Shown: positions 1 through 5,920, counted from the first letter of the stretch. The stretch: DNA of 5,920 bases from Alcanivorax sp. UBA4485 (GCA_002389055.1 DGNT01000144.1:1-5920); one strand, 5' to 3'. Notes: generated by a model not told the origin, from the sequence alone. Numbers and translations: made by a program.

Positions 1-1157
1 GGGTGGCCGGCGGCCAGGGACGAGCCCTTAACGTTAAGCTTGCCCATGTCGATTTCGCCCAGCGGCTTGTCCCGGCCCAGACGTTCCTTGCAGAAGGTTT
101 CGTCGTTCCAGGCTTTCAGGGTGGTGAGCACCTGGGAGGCGAAGGCTTCGTGGATTTCGTAGAAATCGAAGTCCTGCAGGGTGAGGCCGGCTTTATCCAG
201 CATGCGCGGCACGGCGTAGGCCGGCGCCATCAGCAGGCCTTCTTTCTTGCCGATGAAGTCCACCGCCGCCACTTCGCAGTGGGTCAGGTAGGCCTGCACG
301 GGCAGCCCGCGTTCCTTGGCCCAGTCTTCGGAAGCCAGCAGCACGGTGGAAGCGCCGTCGGTGAGCGGGGTGGAGTTGGCGGCGGTCATGGTGCCTTCGG
401 AACCACCGAACACCGGCTTCAGGGTGCTCAGCTTCTCGATGGTGGAGTCGCCACGCATGTTGTTGTCGCGCTCCAGGCCGTGGAACGGCGTCATCAGGTC
501 GCCCTGCCAGCCCTCCTCATAGGATTTCGCCAGATTCTGGTGTGAGCGCCAGGCCAGCTCGTCCTGGGCTTCGCGGGGGATACCCCACTCGGCGGCGGTG
601 ATCGCCTGGTGCTCGCCCATGGACAGGCCGGTGCGCGGCTCGCCGTTCTTGGGGATGTCCGGGATCATCAGCTTGGGGTTGAGCAGCTTGACCGCCTGCT
701 TGAGCTTGTCGCCGTTGCTCTTGGCGCGGTTGATCTCCATGAAGATCTTGCGGGCCTGCTCGTTAACGCCCAGGGGCGCGTCGGAAGTGGTGTCGACACC
801 ACCGGCCACGGCGCAGTCCACCTGGCCCAGGGCGATCTTGTTGGCCACCAGGATGGCGGCTTCCAGGCCGGTGCCGCAGGCCTGCTGCAGGTCGTAGGCG
901 GGGGTTTCCGGCGCCAGCTTGGAGCCCAGCACGCACTCGCGCACCAGGTTGAAGTCCTTGGCGTGCTTCATCACCGCGCCGGCGGCCACTTCACCCATGC
1001 GCTCGCCGTGGAGTTTGAAACGATCCACCAGGCCGTTGAGCGCGGCGGTCAGCATTTCCTGGTTGTCGACCTCGAAATAAGCGGTATTGGAGCGGGCAAA
1101 GGGAATGCGGTTGCCGCCCACAATGGCCACCTTGCGTACGTTGTCGCCTGCCAGCAT
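1..1157 (-). CDS. fadI: FadI-type acetyl-CoA C-acyltransferase (3-ketoacyl-CoA thiolase), 3' end off the window
   Basis: This thiolase cleaves 3-ketoacyl-CoA with CoA to acetyl-CoA and a shortened acyl-CoA, or runs in reverse, in cytoplasmic beta-oxidation. It starts at ATG 1157-1155, preceded by a clear GGAGG (1169-1165) with a 7-nt spacer. 385 complete codons are present before the edge. Visible landmarks are the nucleophilic Cys94 in QQACGTG, the DTTSDAPLGV segment, RDNNMRGDS, TAANSTPLTDGA, and the catalytic His336 in EIHEAFA. The sequence runs out inside the NVKGSSLAAGHP motif (His385 at 3-5). The second catalytic cysteine and roughly the last 45 residues, judged from the usual family length of about 430, lie outside the window. 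The order of motifs follows E. coli FadI and mycobacterial FadA2 more than FadA. It is divergent from the long FabG-type reductase, which suggests they work on the same 3-ketoacyl intermediates. Thiolase assignment is firm; chain-length preference is not determinable here. Confidence 0.93.
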   Translation of the reverse strand, partial: MLAGDNVRKVAIVGGNRIPFARSNTAYFEVDNQEMLTAALNGLVDRFKLHGERMGEVAAGAVMKHAKDFNLVRECVLGSKLAPETPAYDLQQACGTGLEAAILVANKIALGQVDCAVAGGVDTTSDAPLGVNEQARKIFMEINRAKSNGDKLKQAVKLLNPKLMIPDIPKNGEPRTGLSMGEHQAITAAEWGIPREAQDELAWRSHQNLAKSYEEGWQGDLMTPFHGLERDNNMRGDSTIEKLSTLKPVFGGSEGTMTAANSTPLTDGASTVLLASEDWAKERGLPVQAYLTHCEVAAVDFIGKKEGLLMAPAYAVPRMLDKAGLTLQDFDFYEIHEAFASQVLTTLKAWNDETFCKERLGRDKPLGEIDMGKLNVKGSSLAAGH

Positions 1158-1164
1158 AGTAATT

Positions 1165-1169
1165 CCTCC
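1165..1169 (-). promoter_or_regulatory. Shine-Dalgarno of the thiolase gene
   Basis: GGAGG on the minus strand sits 7 nt before ATG 1157-1155. It fixes this start, because translation from it gives the standard N-terminus with the VAIVGGNRIPFAR beta strand of thiolases. Confidence 0.8.
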
Positions 1170-1344
1170 ACAGTGGCGTCGGGGAGACCGGAGTGGCCGG
1201 CCCGAGTGCCCAGGTTAACAGATGAGCGCAGTCTATCGCCCAACTGGCGGGCCTCATTGGCTTCGGCGCCTCCCGGCCTTCCCGTGCCGGTCAATACACC
1301 CTTCACACACGGGTGCTTCAATACGCCCCCTACGAATGCTCGGC

Positions 1345-1350
1345 AAAGGA
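1345..1350 (+). promoter_or_regulatory. Shine-Dalgarno deciding the reductase start
   Basis: AAAGGA ends 7 nt before ATG 1358. It favours 1358 over the in-frame GTG at 1313, whose extra 15 residues (LQYAPYECSAKDTT and the initiator) do not look like a family N-terminus. Confidence 0.7.
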
Positions 1351-1357
1351 TACGACC

Positions 1358-2776
1358 ATGAGCGATACCTATCAGGCAATTGCCAACTCCCCCATGGGCA
1401 AGGCCGTTTTCAGCGCCATTAACCTGCCCATCCCGGTGATTCTCGAACGCTGGCAGCCCGGCCAGAAATCCTTTATCAGCGGTGGCGTGCTGGTGGGTGC
1501 CGCGCCCGGATCCAGCGCCGTGGACACGGTGTTCGCCACGCTCAAGGGCGCCCCGGAGGCGAAACCGGCGGTACTCGCCAACACCCGCAACGCCAACGAC
1601 CTGCAGAAGCAGGCGGCGGCCGCCGGCCTCAACACCGACAACTACACCGCCACCCGCGAAGACGACAGCAAATTCAAAGCGCTGGTGTTCGACGCCACCG
1701 GCATCGAAAGCCCGGACGACCTGAAAACGCTGTGGGAATTCTTCCAGCCGGTGATCAAAAAACTGGATAAATGCGGCCGCGTGATCGTGATCGGGCGCAC
1801 CCCGGAAACCCTGAACGGTGCCGCCCGTGTCGCCCAGCGCGGCCTGGAAGGCTTCACCCGCTCGGTGGGCAAGGAAATCAAACGCGGCGCCACCGTGCAG
1901 CTGGTGTACTGCGAAGCCGGCGCGGAAAGCCAGCTGGCCTCGCCGCTGCACTTCTTCCTGTCGCCGAAATCCGCCTATGTGTCCGCCCAGGTGGTACGCG
2001 TGAGCGCCGCCGGCTTCGACGCGCAAAGCTTTGACTGGGACAAACCGCTGGCGGGCAAAAAAGCCCTGGTCACCGGCGGCTCACGCGGCATCGGCGCGTC
2101 CATCGCCCGGGTGCTGGCCCGCGACGGCGCCGAAGTGACGGTGCTGGACATTCCGCCGATGGCCGAAGACCTGAACAAGGTGGCCGAGGAAATCGGCGGC
2201 CAGAGCCTGGAACTGGACATCACCGCCGACGACGCGCCGCGCGTGATCGCCGACGCCGCCAAGAAGATGGGCGGCCTGGATATTCTGGTGCATAACGCCG
2301 GCGTGACCCGCGACAAGATGCTCGGCAACATGCCCGAAGGCCACTGGGACATGGTGCTCAACATCAACATCGCCAGCCAGTTGCGCGTTAACGAGCAACT
2401 GGTCGCCGACGGTGGCATGGGCGACGGCGGCCGCATCGTGTCGATCAGCTCCATCGCCGGTATCGCCGGTAACCTGGGGCAGACCAACTAAGGCACCTCC
2501 AAGGCCGCGGTCATCGGCATGATCGACACCTATTCCGAGGAGTACGCGGACAAAGGCATCACCGTGAACGCGGTGGCGCCGGGCTTCATCGAAACGCAGA
2601 TGACCGCCGCCATTCCCTTCACCATTCGCGAAGCCGGCCGGCGCATGAACGCCATGAGCCAGGGCGGCCAGCCGGTGGACGTGGCGGAAACCATCTCGTT
2701 CTTCGCCAGCCCCGCCTCCCAGGGCCTCACCGGCAATGTGGTCCGCGTCTGCGGCCAGATGATGCTGGGCGCCTGA
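1358..2776 (+). pseudogene. fabG: High-molecular-weight FabG (FabG4-like) 3-ketoacyl reductase, interrupted by an in-frame TAA at the catalytic Tyr codon
   Basis: An intact product would be 472 residues, close to mycobacterial FabG4 (about 454) and nearly twice ordinary FabG. This family reduces 3-ketoacyl-CoA/ACP with NAD(P)H. Start ATG 1358 has AAAGGA (1345-1350) upstream; a GTG at 1313 in the same frame has no such support. Residues 1 to about 215 form the degenerate N-terminal Rossmann/flavodoxin-like domain. Residues about 230-472 are the classical SDR domain: nucleotide-binding TGGSRGIG (239-246), HNAG (312-315), Asn337, Ser365 in SISSIAG, then a stop codon at position 378, then GTSKAAVIG with Lys382. 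The stop falls exactly where Y of Y-x-x-x-K belongs (13 residues after Ser365). The frame then runs clean through TVNAVAPGFIETQM to TGA 2774-2776, ending in a typical SDR tail (LTGNVVRVCGQMMLGA). As written, translation yields 377 residues lacking catalytic Tyr and Lys, hence inactive. No other frameshift or stop is seen. It could be a sequencing error rather than true decay. Confidence 0.9.
2489..2491 (+). other. Premature TAA replacing the active-site tyrosine codon
   Basis: The reading is AAC TAA GGC ACC TCC AAG, i.e. N-stop-G-T-S-K, where the SDR family has N-Y-x-x-[ST]-K. A single base change (TAC or TAT to TAA) explains it. TAA is an ordinary stop in this genome: fxsA (3456-3458) and the partial reductase gene (5851-5849) both end with it, so recoding is unlikely. 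Confidence 0.9.
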
Positions 2777-2785
2777 TCGTCCGGA

Positions 2786-2813
2786 GGGAGCGGGCCCAGC
2801 CCGCTCCCACACC
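2786..2813 (+). terminator. Hairpin after the reductase gene; terminator-like and REP-like
   Basis: A perfect 10-bp stem, GGGAGCGGGC (2786-2795) with GCCCGCTCCC (2799-2808) and a 3-nt loop, starts 10 nt after the TGA of the reductase gene. It is followed by a C-rich stretch and only four T (2817-2820), so the U-tract is weak for an intrinsic terminator. Its left 19 nt recur, inverted, at 3573-3591. It may therefore be a REP-type element that doubles as a 3' end stabiliser or terminator. Confidence 0.6.
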
Positions 2814-2823
2814 CCCTTTTCCC

Positions 2824-2854
2824 TTGAAACTCCCGCCCCCCACCGCCATCTAAC
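2824..2854 (+). promoter_or_regulatory. Possible sigma-70 promoter of fxsA
   Basis: TTGAAA (2824-2829) and TCTAAC (2849-2854) match the -35 and -10 consensus at 4 to 5 of 6 positions each, but the spacer is 19 nt, longer than ideal. The site lies between the hairpin at 2786-2808 and the fxsA start, where a promoter is expected. Weak prediction from sequence alone. Confidence 0.3.
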
Positions 2855-2897
2855 CTTGAACGGCACTCACACGCCGCAATGAATTTCCGAGGTTTCG

Positions 2898-3458
2898 ATG
2901 GGTTTCGGTCGCGTTTTCCTGACCATTTTCGTGCTCGCCCTGGTGGAGGTCATGGTACTGGCCGCCGTGGCGGACTTTATCGGCTGGCCGATCACCATTC
3001 TGATGGTGGTGGTTACCGCCCTGCTGGGCACCGCCCTGTTCCGCAGTCAGGGCCTGCAGACCTGGCAGCGGCTCAATCAGCGCATGAATCAGGGTGAAAT
3101 GCCCGGCCGGGAACTGGCCGAAGGCATGATGCTGCTGCTCGGCGGCGCCTTCCTGATTACGCCCGGGTTTATCACCGACGCGCTGGGCTTCGCCCTGCTG
3201 CTGCCGTTCTCCCGCCGCGCCATGGCGGACTACCTGGTCCGCAAGGGCACGCTGCAGACCTTCGCCACCCGCGGTGGCCCGGGGGGCGGCGGCACCTTCT
3301 TTTATCAGAGCCGCACTATTTATCCCGGCCAGTCGCGGCCCGGCCCCGGCTCCGCCAATGACCCCGGCAACCCTTCCGTGGGCCGGTCGCGCCCCGGCGA
3401 GCGCCCGGGCGTCACCATCGAAGGCGAAGCCGACGAGCCCGACGACACCCGCCGATAA
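2898..3458 (+). CDS. fxsA: FxsA family membrane protein
   Basis: FxsA is a small cytoplasmic-membrane protein. In E. coli, overproduction relieves F-plasmid exclusion of phage T7; its cell role is otherwise unknown. The 186-residue product has hydrophobic segments at about 6-27, 31-48 and 77-104. The family signature is GMMLLLGGAFLITPGFITD (76-94), followed by the usual LLPFSRR. The start ATG 2898 has GAGG (2889-2892) five nt upstream. From about residue 125 the protein becomes a Gly/Pro/Arg-rich, probably disordered tail ending in an acidic run and RR. Such tails are common but poorly conserved in this family. It stands alone between two hairpin-containing spacers and ends towards the convergent AraC gene. 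In many gammaproteobacteria fxsA sits next to groESL; no such neighbour is in this window. Confidence 0.9.
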   Translation: MGFGRVFLTIFVLALVEVMVLAAVADFIGWPITILMVVVTALLGTALFRSQGLQTWQRLNQRMNQGEMPGRELAEGMMLLLGGAFLITPGFITDALGFALLLPFSRRAMADYLVRKGTLQTFATRGGPGGGGTFFYQSRTIYPGQSRPGPGSANDPGNPSVGRSRPGERPGVTIEGEADEPDDTRR

Positions 3459-3460
3459 CA

Positions 3461-3559
3461 GGGTGCGAAGCTCCCGGCAGGATGCCAGAAACTTTTCTCT
3501 CCAGAGAGGCCGCACCGAATACCTGAAGAACCAGGTCTCTGGAATCCTGCCGGCAAGCT
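3461..3559. repeat. Large imperfect inverted repeat with internal hairpins, between fxsA and the AraC gene
   Basis: The left arm at 3469-3491 and the right arm at 3536-3559 are reverse complements with a few mismatches and a 1-nt indel. The core CCGGCAGGAT...CCAGA (3474-3489) pairs with TCTGG...ATCCTGCCGG (3538-3553). Inside are shorter dyads: GGTGCG (3462-3467) with CGCACC (3511-3516), TCTCT/AGAGA around 3496-3507, and ACCTG (3521-3525) with CAGGT (3532-3536). No coding frame of note is present. The nested arrangement suggests a folded RNA in the 3' untranslated region, a REP/BIME-type unit, or a small palindromic mobile remnant. It lies where the two convergent genes need to terminate. Confidence 0.6.
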
Positions 3560-3591
3560 CCGCTTGCCTTTCGCGGGCTGGGCCCGCTCCC
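3552..3591. repeat. Two tandem hairpins (REP-like), possible bidirectional terminator
   Basis: The first hairpin is GGCAAGC (3552-3558), loop TCC, GCTTGCC (3562-3568), followed by TTT. The second is GCGGGC (3573-3578), loop TGG, GCCCGC (3582-3587). Positions 3573-3591, read on the minus strand, are GGGAGCGGGCCCAGCCCGC, identical to 2786-2804 on the plus strand. The pair sits 23 nt beyond the stop of the AraC gene and could end transcription or protect 3' ends from both sides. U-tracts are poor, so terminator function is uncertain. Confidence 0.55.
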
Positions 3592-3613
3592 ACAAGGCCC
3601 GCTCCAGCCGGAA

Positions 3614-4642
3614 TCAGAGTTTGGCGGCGGCTTCGGCGGCGTCTTCTTCGGCTTTGAGCTTGCGGTACTCAATGGGCGTCATGCCCACCCAGCGCTTGAA
3701 GGCACGGTAGAAGGTGGAGGGCTCGGAGAAGCCGGTCAGGTAGACGATCTCGTCGATGGATTCGTCGGTGCCGGCCAGCAGGCGCTTGGCCAGCTTGCAG
3801 CGGTAGTCAGCCACCAGCTGGTTGAAGTTGGTGCCGGCGTCGGCAAGCCGGGTGCGCAACTGGCGCGCCTTGATGCCCAGGCGCTCGGCCACTTCTTCCA
3901 GGTTGGCGTGGCCGGATTCCAGCAGCTCGGCGATCAGCCGGTTGACCTGGGCCACCAGGTCCTGCTTCTCCAGGCGCGCTACCTGTTCGCTGGCGAGTTG
4001 CTCGTGCAGACGCAGCAGCTCCGGCTCGTGGTGGGCGGAGGGCAGCGCCATCAGGCGGGAATCGAAATAAACCCCCACTGACGGCATGCCGAATTTCACC
4101 GGGCAGCCGAAGGCGCGCTCGTACTCAGCCTTGTCGGCGTGGTGTTCGTGGCCGAAGTGGACTTCCAGGGGTTCGAAGGCGTCGTCGGTGACGAAGCGGA
4201 AGAATTTGATCAGCCCCATCATCACGCATTCGTTGAGGTGCGCCAGGCGGCGGCCCCAGAACGGCTGACGCAGGAAGACCCGCTCGCCCTCCTCGAACAA
4301 TTCGGCCCGTGCCGCGTCGGAGAGCAGCCGCTGATAGCTGAGCGCCCGGTGCAGCCCCTCGCCAAAGGTGGGGCTGGAGAGAAACAGATACTCCAACACC
4401 TGGCCCTTGTAGACCGGCATGTGCTTGCCCAGATGCAGGCCCACATGCTCGTCGTTGGAAACCTTCGCCAGCGCCTCCCAGAACCATTCCTGGCCATCGT
4501 GGGGCGTGCGCAGATCCGGCACGTTCAATATGGACGGGTCCAGGCCCAGTTCGGCCAGTACCGCGTCGGCATCAATGCCGGCGTTGAGCATGGCCCGGTA
4601 GGCCATGCGTAGAAGCACGCCGGAATCGGTCAGTTCTGCCAT
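3614..4642 (-). CDS. AraC-family transcriptional regulator with arabinose-binding-like N-terminal domain
   Basis: A 342-residue DNA-binding regulator. Residues about 20-210 resemble the ligand-sensing domain (Arabinose_bd type) found in the OruR-like branch of AraC proteins, including LGLHLGKHMPVYKGQVLEYL (68-87). Residues about 235-330 are the AraC DNA-binding domain with two helix-turn-helix units: LEEVAERLGIKARQLRTRL (248-266) and the hallmark GFSEPSTFYRAFKRWVGMTP (304-323) followed by IEYR. An Ala/Glu-rich tail closes the protein. I chose ATG 4642-4640; a TTG 33 nt upstream is in frame but its extra 11 residues are not family-like. The ribosome binding site is weak (GGGGAAG about 11 nt upstream). 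It lies 73 nt downstream of the desaturase on the same strand, so regulation of the desaturase is possible but only inferred. Ligand unknown. Confidence 0.9.
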   Translation of the reverse strand: MAELTDSGVLLRMAYRAMLNAGIDADAVLAELGLDPSILNVPDLRTPHDGQEWFWEALAKVSNDEHVGLHLGKHMPVYKGQVLEYLFLSSPTFGEGLHRALSYQRLLSDAARAELFEEGERVFLRQPFWGRRLAHLNECVMMGLIKFFRFVTDDAFEPLEVHFGHEHHADKAEYERAFGCPVKFGMPSVGVYFDSRLMALPSAHHEPELLRLHEQLASEQVARLEKQDLVAQVNRLIAELLESGHANLEEVAERLGIKARQLRTRLADAGTNFNQLVADYRCKLAKRLLAGTDESIDEIVYLTGFSEPSTFYRAFKRWVGMTPIEYRKLKAEEDAAEAAAKL

Positions 4643-4715
4643 CCTGTTGCGACTTCCCCAAACGGTAGTTACCAAAGGGTGAGACTAGCACACCGTCCGG
4701 GGACCCGGAACCGCT
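4643..4715. promoter_or_regulatory. Spacer between desaturase and AraC gene with two small dyads
   Basis: This 73-nt spacer contains the palindrome TCCGGGGACCCGGA (4696-4709; 6-bp arms, 2-nt centre) and the short dyad GGTAGTTACC (4664-4673). Neither is followed by a T-tract in the minus direction, so I see no intrinsic terminator. No convincing -35/-10 pair was found. The dyads could be operator half-sites, or chance. Confidence 0.25.
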
Positions 4716-5837
4716 TCACACCATGGCGTTTTTCGGCTTGCGCCGGGTCGGCAGCGCCAGGCGGTTAATACGCTTGAGCACGGCCCCGAACTGACGGCTC
4801 AGGCGGCCGCTGTTGTAGTGCAGACCGTAGCGTTCGGCGATCTCGCGGACCTTGGGCGCCACCTGCTTGTAGCGGTTGGACGGCATGTCCGGGAACAGGT
4901 GGTGCTCGATCTGGTGGCTGAGGTTGCCGGACATGATATGGAACAGCGGCCCGCCCTCCAGGTTGGAGGAGCCCAGCAGCTGGCGCAGGTACCACTGGCC
5001 ACGGGTCTCGTTCTCGATTTCCGCCTCGCTGAACATTTCCGCGTGTTCGGTAAAGTGCCCGCAGAAAATGATCAGGTACGACCACAGATTCCGCGTCAGA
5101 TTGGCGGTGGCGTTGCCCGCCAGCACCCAGGGCGCGAAGGGGCCGGCCAGCAGCGGGAACAGCAGATAGTCCTTGCCCACCTGCTGGCGCACCTTCTTCA
5201 TGATCTTGCGGCGCTGCTCGCGGTATTCGGCGAAGCTTTTTTCACCCTTGAGCACGCGCTCCACTTCCAGGTCGTGGAACGCCACGCCCCACTGGAAGAA
5301 GGACGCCAGCACCCAGTTATAAGCGGGCTGGAACAGGTAGGCCGGGTTCCAGCGCTGTTCGTCCGACATGCGCATGATGCCGTAGCCCACGTCCCGGTCC
5401 TTGCCGACCACGTTGGTGAAGGTGTGGTGCATGTAGTTGTGCGAGTGCTTCCACTGCTCCGCCGGGCAGGTGTTGTCCCAGTCATAGGAGGAGGAATCCA
5501 GCGCCGGGTCACCCAGCCAGTCCCACTGGGCGTGCATCACGTTATGGCCGATTTCCATGTTTTCCAGAATCTTGGAGACCGACAGCAGCGCCGTGCCCGC
5601 CAGCCACGCCGGCGGCAGCACGCCCAGGAACAGCAGGCCACGGCCGGCCAGTTCCATGCCTTTCTGGGTACGCACCAGGCGGCGAATGTAGCGCGCGTCC
5701 TGCTCGCCCAGGTCCGCCATGATCTCTTCGCGCAGGGCGTCGATTTCACGGCCGAACGTCTCCACCTGGGAGCGGGTCAGGGTCACGCCCGGGCGTTCGA
5801 ATACGATGGGGTCGAAATGATCTACTTTGGCATTCAT
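4716..5837 (-). CDS. Membrane fatty-acid (acyl-CoA) desaturase, DesB/DesA3-like
   Basis: A 373-residue di-iron desaturase of the inner membrane that inserts a double bond into acyl chains using O2 and electrons from a reductase; Delta-9 acyl-CoA specificity is likely by family resemblance only. The three histidine boxes are present: GHNVMH (His98, His102), HSHNYMHH (His133, His137, His138) and HQIEHH (His308, His312, His313). An additional HFTEH (His261, His265) may supply a further metal ligand. Hydrophobic stretches lie at about 65-90, 167-186 and 222-260. Start ATG 5837-5835 has a strong AAGGAGG (5850-5844) six nt upstream; the longer frame to 5891 adds an Arg-rich stretch overlapping the upstream gene and is rejected. 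The gene follows the probable ferredoxin reductase directly, as in Pseudomonas desCB and mycobacterial Rv3230c-desA3. An intact, active-looking enzyme. Confidence 0.92.
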   Translation of the reverse strand: MNAKVDHFDPIVFERPGVTLTRSQVETFGREIDALREEIMADLGEQDARYIRRLVRTQKGMELAGRGLLFLGVLPPAWLAGTALLSVSKILENMEIGHNVMHAQWDWLGDPALDSSSYDWDNTCPAEQWKHSHNYMHHTFTNVVGKDRDVGYGIMRMSDEQRWNPAYLFQPAYNWVLASFFQWGVAFHDLEVERVLKGEKSFAEYREQRRKIMKKVRQQVGKDYLLFPLLAGPFAPWVLAGNATANLTRNLWSYLIIFCGHFTEHAEMFSEAEIENETRGQWYLRQLLGSSNLEGGPLFHIMSGNLSHQIEHHLFPDMPSNRYKQVAPKVREIAERYGLHYNSGRLSRQFGAVLKRINRLALPTRRKPKNAMV

Positions 5838-5843
5838 AGCGTG

Positions 5844-5851
5844 CCTCCTTA
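5844..5851 (-). promoter_or_regulatory. Stop codon and ribosome binding site fused: TAAGGAGG
   Basis: On the minus strand the TAA ending the upstream gene (5851-5849) shares its last two bases with the AAGGAGG of the desaturase. Such an arrangement normally means one transcript and probable translational coupling of the two proteins. It also decides the desaturase start at 5837. Confidence 0.8.
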
Positions 5852-5920
5852 GAGATCCAGTTCCACGTCGCCCTCGGCGGCGTGAAGACAAATACGAACT
5901 TCCTGGCCGTTCAATTCACG
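5849..5920 (-). CDS. C-terminal end of a probable ferredoxin/flavodoxin reductase (electron donor to the desaturase), partial
   Basis: Only 23 codons and the TAA are inside the window, reading RELNGQEVRI then CLHAAEGDVELDL. The ending I-C-x5-GD-V-x-L-D-L is typical of the plant-type 2Fe-2S domain that closes the fused FAD-reductase/ferredoxin proteins found next to DesB/DesA3-type desaturases. The cysteine at 5888-5890 would be the last cluster ligand. The bulk of the gene lies beyond position 5920. The identification rests on this short tail plus its tight linkage to the desaturase, so it is good but not certain. It would pass electrons from NAD(P)H to the di-iron desaturase. Confidence 0.65.
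   Translation of the reverse strand, partial: RELNGQEVRICLHAAEGDVELDL

Larger units (their letters stand above)
1158..1357. promoter_or_regulatory. Divergent intergenic region between thiolase and FabG-type reductase
   Basis: These 200 bp separate two start codons facing away from each other, so promoters for both genes should lie here (inference). I could not identify a convincing -35/-10 pair on either strand. I also saw no obvious dyad like the binding sites of the fatty-acid regulators FadR or PsrA. The only clear signals are the two ribosome binding sites at its ends: GGAGG at 1165-1169 for the minus strand and AAAGGA at 1345-1350 for the plus strand. Confidence 0.5.

Noticed and set aside
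1200..1260. A minus-strand promoter for the thiolase (TTGGGC and TGTTAA, 17-nt spacing)
   Set aside because: The -10 matches the consensus at only three positions, too weak to call in GC-rich DNA.
1049..2026. A 325-codon open frame on the minus strand, antisense to the reductase gene
   Set aside because: Its Gly/His/Ala/Arg-rich translation matches no family. It overlaps a frame with clear SDR motifs, and long antisense frames are expected in GC-rich coding DNA. The same holds for the antisense frames at 2081-2866, 2850-3593 and 4818-5852.
2489..2491. Programmed readthrough or recoding of TAA
   Set aside because: No known bacterial system inserts an amino acid at TAA in this setting, and TAA ends other genes in the window. 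Point mutation or sequence error is simpler.
2519..2776. A separate small gene of 85 residues after the TAA
   Set aside because: It is in the same frame as the upstream reductase and encodes the normal SDR C-terminus. The ATG has no well-placed ribosome binding site, so it is the remainder of the interrupted gene.
4696..4709. Palindrome TCCGGGGACCCGGA as a terminator of the desaturase operon
   Set aside because: The hairpin would be short and no T-tract follows on the minus strand.
4680..4712. A minus-strand promoter for the AraC gene (TTCCGG and TAGTCT, 17-nt spacing)
   Set aside because: Both boxes match poorly, and read-through from the desaturase operon is equally plausible.
5838..5891. 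N-terminal extension of the desaturase to 5891
   Set aside because: The added 18 residues are Arg-rich and overlap the C-terminal codons of the upstream gene. The strong ribosome binding site supports ATG 5837.

Overview
The window is GC-rich chromosomal DNA with ordinary bacterial gene structure. Proteins and context suggest a gammaproteobacterium that handles a lot of fatty acid or hydrocarbon, of the Alcanivorax/Pseudomonas/Marinobacter kind. That placement is an inference from gene content and protein style, not from any marker gene. There is no CRISPR array, tRNA, rRNA, insertion sequence or prophage.

Left part (1-2776): a FadI-type thiolase reads leftwards off the window edge. Divergent from it, across about 200 bp, lies a long 'high molecular weight' FabG-type ketoacyl reductase (two Rossmann domains). 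The pair resembles mycobacterial fadA2/fabG4 and should act on the same 3-ketoacyl-CoA pool. The reductase is interrupted by one in-frame TAA (2489-2491) exactly at the catalytic tyrosine of the Y-x-x-x-K motif. Reading frame and similarity continue intact to a TGA at 2774-2776. It is therefore a very recent pseudogene or a single-base sequence error.

Middle (2777-3613): a hairpin terminator, then fxsA, a small membrane protein with a disordered tail, then a 155-bp spacer packed with inverted repeats. The two spacers flanking fxsA share an identical 19-nt palindromic word in opposite orientation, like REP elements.

Right part (3614-5920), all on the minus strand: the C-terminal end of what is probably a ferredoxin reductase, a membrane fatty-acid desaturase with three histidine boxes, and an AraC-family regulator with an N-terminal arabinose-binding-like domain. 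The reductase stop codon is fused to the desaturase ribosome binding site, so these two form an electron-donor/desaturase operon. The AraC gene follows after 73 nt and may be co-transcribed or separately promoted.

I see no convincing novel multi-gene system. The items most worth a second look are the nonsense codon at the reductase active site and the palindromic elements around fxsA.
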